Positions 1 through 12,300 of a stretch of 26,728 nt of DNA are shown piece by piece; positions within the stretch are counted from its first letter, which is position 1; each line of letters starts with the position of its first letter. This stretch comes from Elysia marginata (Eukaryota; Mollusca; Gastropoda; Plakobranchidae), in contig BMAT01013250.1 in assembly GCA_019649035.1 (NCBI GenBank), positions 38,385 to 65,112 of the forward strand. Direction: 5' to 3'. The notes under the pieces were generated by a model that did no database searches, had not been told where the DNA came from, and saw only the letters and a program-made list of their open reading frames with translations. Made by a program: the position numbers and the translations under genes.

Positions 1-91
1 CAAAACTAAAGAGATATTATTGTTGCATTCTCAATATATTTCATCCACCCCTGATCTGTCAGTACATCAGCAAAAATCTCTCCTTTTCCAG

Positions 92-303
92 CCTTGATGA
101 AGGAACTGGGTCTAAGCGATGTGGATGATGTCAGTGACGTATCAGATGATGACGACAACGCAGCCCCTCCTGCTCTGCCAAAGACAGGGCCCCCGGCCAA
201 AGCGGCGACTGGCACTGCTGGCGCAGACAGTGACTGGGATGCGTCGGCCATGTCAGACATTATGACAACTCCCAGGCCTGGCATTCTGAAAAAGTGGAGC
301 AAT
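92..303 (+). CDS. Exon A: acidic exon with SDWDASAM motif
   Basis: The acceptor is a pyrimidine-rich tract ending in cag at 91; the donor is gtaggt at 304. The exon enters with two bases completing a codon (preceding intron phase 1) and leaves in phase 0, giving 70 full codons. The product starts with an aspartate-rich run (LGLSDVDDVSDVSDDDDN), then a P/A/K-rich linker, then ADSDWDASAMSD with Trp at codon 235-237, and ends in GILKKWSN. The internal Met codon at 97-99 is not taken as the start because a good splice acceptor lies immediately upstream. Confidence 0.78.
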
Positions 304-3300
304 GTAGGTCAAGACATTTTTACTTTCTTCTCTTTTTGGCAATGCTCCACCATTCATGGTACGCTGACTTGCTATTGAATGGTCTAAAAAAGATTACCCT
401 AATGTGTCCTGAGTGCTGCCCGATATGCCCCGAGTGTGGCTAGTCGTGTAGGCAAAGCTTATGATCGCTTCAGATTAAAGTTCGAGTTGTAAAGTTCAGA
501 AGTTAAAAAATTGAGATCTAATTACCAATTTTACACTAGCAAAGGAAAGCTGTGGGCCTCAAAATCACAGAGCTGTACAAACTGGCTGCGGTTACGTCTG
601 CCTGCTTTTGGTCACTCTACTTTAGCTTGACTTTGATGAAGCAAAGTTTTACAAATTCAAAGATCCTTGACCTCCTGAACACAAGCGACTGTACTGATAG
701 ACTTGTAGAATGCATGCGGCATACACACTAGCAAATGGAAGCTACTCAGATGTGCTGGGGGCCTCTAAAGTCATTAAAATCAGAGTTCTACTAACTGACC
801 GCAGCTTGGTCTGTCTGCTCTAGTTGTCTCGATGCACCTCAAAAGAAATCTAAGGTCCAATTTTTTGAGAAACCTGAAAAAAAATGAAAATCCTGGTAGG
901 CTTGGTATGATGCATTTTGGCCAGGTAAAGTGGAGTGAAATGTACAGTATTTGTAGGCAAGTTTCAAGCTATTCAAAACAAGCTTCCAAAATTGTTTACT
1001 ATGCACCAAATGTTAAATGTTACAATCAACAAAGATATTGTGCAACTGGCTTCAAAGTTCAGCCTTTGGTAAACTCCAGAGGTGAAGTTTGTAAATTTAC
1101 AGTGTAGCTTGAACTTGATGTAAAGTAAAAGTTATCCTACACTCATTATGAGTGTTTGGAGACAGGGATAAGAATTATCATTGTTTTTTGCACACTTCTT
1201 TGAAAGTAGCCTAGTTTGTCATTTCTTTCTTTGCTGCCTACTATCACGAGTCTTAAGAGATCTAGCTGTTCAATTTAGGGATGGGTGGGCATAGGGGACA
1301 AATAAAAGTTTTTCTGCACTTGATATCTAACCCTGTAGATTGGTAGTTGACTGCCCTACTGACTGAGCCACTCCTCACCCCATGATTTTAATGTAAACAA
1401 TCCAAGATCAAATCCTGTTAGAGAGAATGCTGGTGCAAATCCCTTTTCTTTGATGCTACCACAGAATAACTTGTACTATTTACTAAAAGCCTTCCGGCAG
1501 AACGGTTGGCAACTTAACAGCTTCAGTTGTTTTCCTTAGTTCTGCAAAAAGGTAATGAAATATTTGTCTGCTTTCTGCAGTGCCGTGAAAATTTTATAGA
1601 AATTTTATTTTCATAGGAGTGCAAAGGTCAAAAGACCATGTGGGAATATTAGCACAACAATTTTACACATTAACATATTCCTCTCCCAGTCGGGTTTGTC
1701 AAGCTCTGGCGAAGGAGACAAGAAGGCCAGCACCACATCCCTCGGGGTCCAAGAGTCACCAAAACAGCAGGCGAAGACTCTAATCAGGGCACCAGCGGTG
1801 AGAAACATTCTCATATTCAGGGAAGTCAATGAGGGTTGAAAAAACAAAGGATGAATTTTAAATTTTTCATTTAAAGTGGCGCATCTGTTGGTTGTGATGC
1901 AGGACAAAAGTTTCTAGTAAGTTTTTCCCTCATTTCTTTTAATCTGTGAGACCTTTTTATCTAAAACTACTTTCAACAATTTATGTTGATATTGCTTGAA
2001 AGGGATACATGTTAAAAGCTATTTTAAAGCAGTCTTATTTTCTATGGTATCCAATAAATTACTTTTCCCACCATAACAAAATACAAAATCAGGACCTTTT
2101 GCCACAGCCTCATTTAAGAATTGAATAAGTTCTTTAAAGAGAGACGTCTGAGGAACAAATTTTTTTAAAAACAAGAAATTCAAATTCAGTGTATTAAGAT
2201 TTTTACAAAATGAGCTTTCATACTTTTATTTTATTAGTACTTATTTGCTCATTTTACCACAAGGAAGTTGAACGTTTTCAGAAAGTCATTGTTGGTATAA
2301 ATTTTTCCACATTGCATATGACTGCAGTTTGAGTCGGGAGATGAGAGCAGTGCCTGGGACACCACAGAGGCAGACAAAATCCAGGCACCTGGAGCTGGTG
2401 CTGCAGTCAAGGTTGGAGGAAATGCTCAGAGAGCAGATAGTGTAAGTCCTGACTATGAGTCTTTTTCACACATGCACAAGCTCAATCTCTGTTTCTTGTG
2501 TATTCATCTTACTATTCAAAGTTAGATGTGCCTTTTACCTCTAGTTCATCTTCCTTTTAAACTGAGGTCCTCATTCTTTTCTCTTTTTCTTAACTTGTAC
2601 ATCTGCCAATCTTCCCTCTCTCTGTCACTGCTTGCCTGTTTTGTTCAACATGAATATATATATATATCCCTTTAAAGGCATACCCCTGATTTTGTCTCTT
2701 TCTTCTTCTCTCTCTGACTCTCATTAGTCACGTTCTTTTGTGCACCTCTGTCTGCCTGTCTCTTCTATCTCTGTCAGGCTATATTTGTCAGCCTCTGTCG
2801 CCTTAGTCCTAGTTGACAAACAACTGTTCCTTTTTATCTTTTTTAAAAACACACCCCAATGAGTTGAATGAAAAAGAAGACGATATGATTTAATGAACGA
2901 CATGGACAAGCATATTTTGCATTTTTACTTGACATCATTTAAAAAAAATTCAATTTTTGAAAATAACAAGAATTTTTAAGCCATTAGCCTCAATTCTTAA
3001 AATTATCAAAATTTAGACATTAAACGAGTCCTGGCCACTTGTAAGACACATGTTTTTGTAGGTAACTGTTGATTTTGTTTGGATTTATTTTGCATTTGAT
3101 TTTAGAAACAAAACAACTTTGTATCATACTAACACTGTTGATTAAGAATATTAGGATTTCACTATTTGTATAAATTTATTTTAGATATCTGAGTGGGACT
3201 CTGACATAGAGGAGATGATGAATCCAACACCTCAGCCAGCCCAAGGCACAACACCCACCCCACCACCTCCTCTGCTAACCGCAACCATCCCAAAAGAAGT

Positions 3301-6300
3301 AAATATGACTGTGAATTTTTTTTTAATAAACAATACTTTTCAAAATATAAATTATATATATTTATTTTTTTACACATGTTGTTTTCTAACTCCTCTGAAT
3401 GTTTGTTCTTTAAGAATCTAGTTGTTTTTTGTTATAAGAACAAACACAATTTTGTTTCATTTTGAAAAAGCCCAAGAATTAATTATTATTATAGTCCTTT
3501 TCTTTTCACTGTTAAGCACCTCAAATTGTCATATTTTGCACTTTAGCATATGATATAAAAACTACATGAATCTTTTTTCCACATAAAATATTGCATCCAC
3601 ATTTTTTTAACAACACTGCATTGCTTTGTCAATCTCTTTCTTAATTTCATGAGAAAAATAACTCAAACCGTGCTGACTGCATTTACTATAGTTTTTCTGC
3701 AAAGGCACTGAGCTTTGCTTTTTTCATTATAGCTATAAGATCAAGCTTGTAAAACCAAGTGCACTATTTTTTAATGAAATTTAGTATTTGAAAGCTGTCT
3801 CATCAGAATCCTGAATCATTAGCCAATGTCTGGAATCAGTTTAGGTTTTTGTGTCATTTCTTTGAAAATGCTACATCATACTGCTAATCTGGGCATGGCA
3901 TGCTTGCGTATAGCCTGATTTGTTCTATGTATGAAAGTCTTTTTCTATAGTATACCTATGGCCATACAATCATCATGCATGGGTGCTCCTTGCAAATAAC
4001 AAAAAAATTGGTTTTGTCAAAGAAATTGTTCTCTCAAACTTCCATGTAGCTGTCTCAAACAATTAAATGACTACCAGAAGAAAGGATACTTTTTTTTTAT
4101 TTAGTTACAATAAGTTTCTAATTGTGTATAAAATTAGCTCACTCTGCACACAAAATTCACTTTCTTTTTTATTTTTGTAACGCTAACCTTTTGTAAAGTT
4201 AGTTTTTGGTTTTACCAAGGTAGTCCTTTCTAAACATTCTATGTTTAGGTTAATATCCTCCAAGTTTCTCTAATTCAAAGACATTTGTAAAGAGTTTTTA
4301 CCTATTTATTAGAGAGTTGTAGAATAAAAGTACTGGCCACCCATCTCAGACCTGTTTCTTTTCTTTATATTGCCTGTACATAATTATGTTAACCTGACTG
4401 GTTGCATTATATTATGTGTCTTTGATCCCTTGATATACCACTGTGTAAAAATATTATTGAAAATCTTTTGGTCTATTCAAAATGTATGTAAGCCTATTGT
4501 AGAAAGGCTTCTGGCTGACAAATATTTAAAACTATACCACACTATACTAAACATAGATTGTAATTTATTCTAATGATAAGAAATCAAATATTTCAAATTA
4601 TACATCTGGTTGTATTAATAGCTGATTACTACCATCAATCCATGTCAAATTGTGTGCTGATGTTGCATCCTGCATTCTGTCCCCAAATGAGAATCTGTCT
4701 ACTGAAGGGCTTATTTCTTTTATTGGAAAAATTGTCACTATTAGCTTTTTTAAGTTAAGACTGGGGAGTCAGATTCCTTAATTCCCTACAGATGCCAAAT
4801 ATATATATTTATTTTCAACTTTTGGTATATAACTCTTATTGCTGTCAAGAAAAAGCTGAGGCAGTGGGTTGTAGGATTAATAGCCGAAAATTCTGCGTAG
4901 ATGAATCAATGTGCCTGCCTTACTTATAGGCTATGAAATTCCTTTCTTTGCATGACGTAATCTTAATCAGCTTACAGTCACTTAGTTTGTACTTGTAAAA
5001 GCTTAACTTGAAAATAAAGATGTCCATCATCCACTCTTGACTCTTGATTGATCATAGCTATAAAAAGTTATGAATTTATTTTTAAAAATATGTGTGGCTT
5101 TAGTTAAGAATTCAAGGAATTCTTTAAAAACTCATAGAAATAAAACTTTTTAAAGGTAAAAAATAGCGTTCTGAAATTACAAAATATCAGTTATTAAGTC
5201 AGCGTGAGCCAAGGCATGTTGTTACCTTTTTGTGCACTCGCGTCACTCTGCCTTGTGCTCTGTAGGTGGAAGCTATTGTCAGGCAGAAGCAAGCAGAACA
5301 GGACTCAGAAAAGGAGGATGAGGAAGATGACCTAGTGGATCTTGGAGGAAGTGGCGAAATAAACCCTCAGATGGTCAATGACTCTGCTCATTTTTATGTG
5401 GTATTTTTCACCAAACCGATCACACCTTTAGCTGATTTATCTCACATTAACTGATGTAGTTTCAATCTCACTTGCAGTAATCCCAATCAAACTGAGACCA
5501 AATCTCTGTATCAACTCTTCATTTCTCTACTGGTGTCAAGTAGTTGTATGATGACCTCTCACCTCTTACTCTTAGTTTGACAAGTTGTCAGAAAACTCCA
5601 TATAACATTAGTCAGAATCTTGCTTACTGCAGCTTTGCTTTTGAAAATTATCCACAACATGATCTATTTCCAAGTCTTAATCATATTACAGCAATTCAGT
5701 ATTATTTAAATAGACAGATTTGTTTTCAACATTGTTTTTCTAAATCTCTCACCTTTCATTTCTCTAGTTTTCAAATAGTTTTTCTCTAATTTACATATTT
5801 TTTTTTACTGAATACCAATCTATTTACCCAGTTCAACATGCCATCTCCTACATACCCTATGTTCTTTATACTAACTGTTTTAGTTAGCTTTAATCATACT
5901 TTTTTTCTTGTGATCGTTCTTACTGTATTTTGTGATGTATTTCAATTATAAAGGACTTTTATACTCTGAAAAGCCCCCTGATATCCTTATACTAAACATC
6001 AACTGTAATAGTGCCAAGCTTCGGAATTGCTGTTAATTGACGTTTTACATTTGTCTCATACTTTCATACTTGTATTGACAGTATCCCAATATCCTGAATA
6101 TGAATCCAGGAGTCATGGTGTCAGTTTTGCCTTTTCACTTCTTAATTGAATCAGAAACACTTTCTTTGTTAGTATGAGTTCCTCAGGGTGCCATTTATAA
6201 GTAGATGGCAGAAGATAGCTTGGGGGGAAGGGGCGGGCGGAGATTGGCTTTGGGGTTTAGCCGTTAGCAAATTATTATGATATATGAAAGTTCTGTTTAT

Positions 6301-9300
6301 TTATTTAAACATCACACAACTCATCTTTGCAGTCAAAATGACTCATTCAATAGATAAATGAACTATTCTGTCTCATAACTTTCATCAAATTTTGCTTTTT
6401 TCTTCTAGTATGTAAGGAATAGAGTCTCACATACTGCTTAGACAGATCTTTTACTCTCAAAGTGATCCAATAGTACACTAAATACTAATTGCATTTAGTT
6501 TCTTAAGGTTGTGTGCCTTAATTTGTGTGAAATCCATCTGTAATGTAAAAAAGATTATTAAAAAATTTAGTGAAGATCTTATTAAGGGCACTTAATTTTT
6601 GATAAGTTACTTTCCAAAACCAGAAACAGATTTTGTACACCTTTAAAATTGAATTTCTTGTGTCAATGAACATTCCTAAATTCGCCTTAGTTTTATATTA
6701 ATTTATAACTTGTGTAGTGGAAAATGCTAGGTGTTGACAACACCTGTCAGGTACCATGGTATCATGATACAAAAGCATAGAGTTTAGTACAAAATTGAAA
6801 CATTTTATGTAGTCCAGATATCTCTTACAACAGGGATCTTCTGATGGCAGTGATCGGGGCTCTAATGCTAGCTTGGTTGGTACTTTTGCTGTTTTGGGCC
6901 ATACTTCTATACTAGGTCTAGATAGATATGAAACTGCATTGACTTGTTTAACCTGGAAAGTGTGCAGTGAGTGCTTACTGTGAGGACTAAGAATGCATTG
7001 AGTTATATTTACTTTTTGCTCACCTCAATCACTGGCGTGAGAAATGCTTTTGTTAAAATTACTTGTATATCTATGTTTGTTCGTGTGCTCAATGAACATC
7101 TACCATAATATTGTAATTTACTAATTTGTAGAAGGTAGAAAAGTTATACACTTTCAATCTGCAAGCTGATTATTGTGTGACAAAGCTACACAAACAATTG
7201 TTGCACAACAGGCAATACAGAGTTTTCTATCACACAAGCATGTAGAATCTAGCAGTCATTTTTTTTAAATAAATTTTTGCCATAGACCTTTAGTGGGGCA
7301 CTTGTGAGGAATTGCAGTGTACAACACCTAATTTTTATCACAATGAATTACTTTTTTTATTTGACAACATTATCTTTCAAGTTGCCCGCAGTGTCTGTAT
7401 AAAAGGCATTCATTAAAAAAAGGGAAAACTGCTGTTGCCCGTGGTGTAACCTAATTATGGCTTTAAGCCGGCGAAAGTGAAAACCTGAACTTAAGTAATT
7501 TTCTCTAGAACTGCAGCATATGGACCTCATTGATGTCTTAGATAATTTAATAAAAATTAAAAGATCAGTACATTGATTGGTTGAATCTTTAATCTATTTG
7601 TTGGATATTTAATCTATTTTTATTTACTTCATCAAAAATATTACAAAACCAACCATTACCCTTTTCAGTCTATTCCCAATATATATATTTATATGTTTTA
7701 TGATATGTATTAATTTTTTTTGTAAAGTTCTGCAAGATCTATTCTGTTTGTGAATTTTATACTATGCTTTAGGCGTTTCACTTGTTCTCTCAAACTCACA
7801 ATGCAGTAGCAATTGTTGGGTAACACTTAGTTAGAAACTAACAATACTTGTAAATTTTTATTCTGTGATAAGGCCTTGATTTCTATTATTAAACAATTAA
7901 AAAAAACCAATGTTGATTCCTATCCGATAAACATATAAAGTGGATTGAGGGTAATATCCACACTATGGTTATCTTCCATATAGAAATTTGGTTAAACTCT
8001 TGCTCTTATTATTTGTCATCAAATATATACATTTCCAAACATGCAGCAGCTGTGATTGTAAGGTCTCTCATTTTAATACTTATTTACATGACTTTATAAA
8101 TTTATCATGAAATATCACCACTCGCATCGTTGGTAGTTTATACTGAAAAGGTTTTTTATCAAAAGTTATCTAGATTTCTAACGCTATCTTATCAATAATA
8201 CAAGCTGTGTAAAGACGTTGACATTTTTAATCCTCTTGAAATTATTTATAATCATACAATTCTCACATCCTATACTTTATACATAATGGAATTAGTGCAT
8301 ATTGCTCTAGAAATCATAAACCATTACTCTGTCTTATAGGCCAAAGGCAAAGGAAAAGCAGACTCTGATGATGATGATGACTGGGACTCCACTGTTGACT
8401 CTGTCACCCACAAAAGCAATGCAGGACTTCAGTACAAGGAGGTCAGTTTTTGTTATCTGAGATTTTGTATGCTTTATGATGCAAATGAACTCAGTGTGAT
8501 GGATAGTTGTAATAACAAATGTAATATGCGGTACCACCATCAATTACAATAACAACATAATAGAAATATTTTATATGTCTCAGGTCTAGGTTGAACTAGT
8601 AGATGTTGCAGTTTTTTAATTTTTAAATTAAAGTCATTGCAGTTTTGAACAAGACATGTTTAATAGCGCCCAAATGTAAAAAATTTCATAAAATTTTATG
8701 GAAAGAAATTACAACTTTAGGGAATTTAAAATGTAGAGAAAAAGCAGAAAAATAGACCTTTCAGCCTTTTCTCCACCAAAAATTTTTTTTCGGCTTCCAA
8801 CTCATTCTTCCTAGACGCAAGACATATGGAAGATGATGATAATAATAATAATTGTATGGAGATAGGGACAACTTTTTCTGTCCCTCTTTTCCCTCCTGAG
8901 GTGTCTACTATCCGCCCTCCCATTAAAATTTAGGAGAGACTAAAATTGTATAGATGAGTCTAGGTGTGGCTGAACCTTGCTATCAAAGAACAAACTTTTT
9001 GTTTGATAAGGCAGTAAATTATATTCCAATTCCTAAAATTTAGATCCCTATATTGTCAAAAGTCCTTGAGATAAATCAAATTTACACCTGTCAACTGCTA
9101 AAAAGTCTTTTTTGAAGAAAGGACTGTATTATCACTGCCTTGACTCAGCTCATTTTCCTGCTCACTTCCAGGTAAACGTTGACACTCCTGCCAGCCACTC
9201 GGAGAGCATGCCTGCGGTTCAGGCATCAACGTCCATGCCTGATGCTGATGCAGCCCAGATTCCTCTTACACCTGACGCCACTTCCTCTGTCCCTAGCAAG

Positions 9301-12300
9301 CCTTTTACTGTCCCTGGGCATAAAGATGGTGACGACTCTGATGACTGGGATTCTGAGGTAAGATGTTATTTTGTTTTCTCTTCTCTGGCATGATTGTATA
9401 ATTGTGTATGGGTGTTTTGGTATTTAAGAATTCAAAGTCCTATAACTTTGTCCAAATGTATGATCAAGATATGGTAAGTTGATATGAGGTAGGTTGTACC
9501 AGGCACAAAGTAGTGTTAGATTATTATTGTAAGAAGAAAAAAGCAAACAAAACTGGGAAACTTGTGATGGTAAGAATCAGTATTAAGGTGTGTTTTCAAT
9601 GCCTGCTGGTTCACTAACTCCTCATTATTCAACGATTTTTAGACAGTGGTTCTTTTAAATCCATAGACATGTAATTAATATCAAAAACTCCAAAGACCTT
9701 CTGCTCCTTAACTCATATTTAGTATCTTACAACTATATATCTAAAGTGAAGGCCATAGCACAGAAACAGCACTTCTTTGTGATGATAATGATATTGTAGG
9801 TCTAGCATCGAAAAAAAAAACAAGTGGTGCTTTCCTCTTTAGATTAAAATGCTGTCTTTGACACTCTTGACAAAGGTATCCTCAAGAAAAGACTTGCTTC
9901 ACCTAGCCCTGCTTTGGTGTTGATCGGGGTTGGGTGGTTGGCCCATTACTTTATTCAATGAATACAACACCCCTTGAAGATGTGGTTAAGCAACACAAAT
10001 CAGATTTTCACATGTATACTAATGATACTCAAATCTATTTACTCCTAAAATACTAAATTCTCCTTGACATGCCTAGAGCAGTGCTTAAATGACATCAAAG
10101 ACTGGATGGCAAATAACAAATTAAAATTAAATGAAGAAAATATCAGAGGTTTTGTTAAGATCACCTCAGAGAGGTTAAGTTAAAGTTGAAGTAGACAGTT
10201 TGAATGTGTGTGGGAAAAGAACTAAACCTACAAGTGACAATGTAAGGAACCTCAGTTTTCTCTTTGATTGCTCACTTTTGTATGGAAAGTCATATCAAGT
10301 ATGTGTGTAAACATTGCCATTACTACCTTAGAAATATTGAAAAGATTTGATAACTAACTGATCACAGTAGGCCTACTACTCAACTACTTGTACATTCTTT
10401 CATAACCAGCAGGCTAGATTCCCTTTTGGCAGGAATAGATAGACTTCAAAAGGTCCAAAACAAAGTAATAACTCTTAGATCAAAATTTATTAATTCACAG
10501 CAAATACTGAAAGAGTTGCACTGGCTGCCGTTAAAAACCTGTATTGATTTTAAAATTTCCTGCCATATTTTGAAATGTTAGACAATCTTTCCCCTGCTTA
10601 TTTACAAGAACTCTTACAATTATACAAAGTCCAGAGGATTTTAAGATCAAATGACTCCATTTTACCAAGAACTAATATGCCATTCTTGACTTCTGAAATC
10701 AAAGCATTTCTGCCATAACGCCTAAGGTCTGGAATATGATATCAGAAAAACTAAGAAAAGTGTCACAATTGGTTTTATGAGAAATTTGGAAATTGCGTGT
10801 TTGACTTACTGACTTAGTGCCTTCCGCTAGCTTGGTCATCCGGCCTNNNNNNNNNNNNNNNNNNNNNNNNNNNNNNNNNNNNNNNNNNNNNNNNNNNNNN
10901 NNNNNNNNNNNNNNNNNNNNNNNNNNNNNNNNNNNNNNNNNNNNNNNNAGTCTTTTCAGGTCGTTGTTCAGGGTTTGGAGGGTTGTTGTTGGTCTTCCTC
11001 TGCCTCTATTTGAGTTCTCGTTCAAATAATAAAGCATTGCGAGATTTGCTGGAATAGAGTTATCTCGCCTTAGAATGTGTCCAAAGAGCCTCCACCTTAG
11101 TTCTAAAATTTGGAGGGAGAGTGGGGTTTCTTAGCACTTTTTGTACAGTGACTGATTTGTAATTTTAGTTGGATAATGGATTCCTAGGATTCTTTGTATT
11201 TCTACGGTGAAATGAGTCAGTCTCTTTTCATCTGTTGTTGTTAGAGCCCATGTACGGCAGTTATAAAGTAGTATGGACTTGACTAAAGAGTTGTACAGTT
11301 TAATCCTTGTTTTTTGTTTTACTTTGTCTGGTCTTTTCCATATGTTAGATAGTTTATTGAGTGTTTGAGAATATTTTTCTGTGATTTTAAAACATAGTGT
11401 CATTAATTTTTATGCATTTCAATGTAACTGTAAGATTTTCAAGGACAAGGACAATGGTTTATTTAATATGATGTAATAGTTTCTATGCGTTTGTGTTGTA
11501 AAACTGCTCGTTTTTGTTTAATGTTATACTTTTCAACAATGGTTTTGATTTTAAATAATTTTATTCTACATGTACTATAATTTATGTATTTGCTTTACCG
11601 AGCACTGTTTTTGTAAATTTTAGGTGTACCATAAGTAAATTATTATTATTATTACTTAGTATGATCAAAGTTAAAAAAAGAAACATCTAAGAAATAATGG
11701 GATACCATTATAGCTTTTATCATTTTCAGAAAGAGATATAACTATGGCAACTATTGATACAAATCAAAGACAGTTCACCTTATGTCATTTGTTTGAATAC
11801 AGGAGGATGACAAAACAGATTCAGGCTCTCCAGCTGCCCCTGTTTACTTGCCAGGGGTCGGGGGTATCGGTGGTGGAGTGGTGACAGACCAGGTCACAGC
11901 TGCCACTGCCCAAATTGCCAAGACTGAGCCAACCAGTCCACAGAAAAAAGCACCAGCAGCTGCAGCAGTAGTTACTGATTCCGAGGAAGATGATGAATCA
12001 GAGAGCATGAGTTCTTGGGAGCTGCATCGCAAAGCTGAACGGGTGGGTGAAGTGAAATTCTTTTACATGAAATACCGGCTAAACCGACGCACTAGGTTAA
12101 GCTAAGAATAATTTTGTAATGCCCAAATGACTTTGCCTGACATATCAACCTGGCTAAACCTAAATCTGTATAAACCAAAAATAACTATGTCACACTCCTG
12201 TTCTAGTATGAGGTTAGACGCAGGAAAATTTTCAAAAAGCAAAACATAAAAATTTAAGCCTTTAGCTTCACACTTTCTAGACTAGTGTTGAAGGAAATCT

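Larger units (their letters stand above)
304..1689 (+). other. Intron A-B
   Basis: No coding exon was found. The intron contains a degenerate ~192-bp direct duplication (about 534-830) and a minus-strand tRNA-like SINE remnant near 1322-1382. An open frame at 832-1107 has no splice support and no recognisable domain. Confidence 0.7.
9358..11802 (+). other. Intron G-H, filled with retrotransposon debris
   Basis: Holds a plus-strand CR1/L2-like LINE fragment, a 102-base assembly gap, a minus-strand LINE fragment and an ATT-repeat tail, all listed separately. The remaining ~480 bases at the 5' side and ~145 bases before exon H show nothing recognisable. Confidence 0.7.

Noticed and set aside
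832..1107. 91-codon open frame in intron A-B
   Set aside because: No acceptor or donor in the matching phase, no recognisable domain, and it sits next to a degenerate duplication.
8334..8543. 69-codon minus-strand frame over exon F
   Set aside because: Reverse reading of the GAT repeat and flanking intron; the plus-strand exon explains the open frame.
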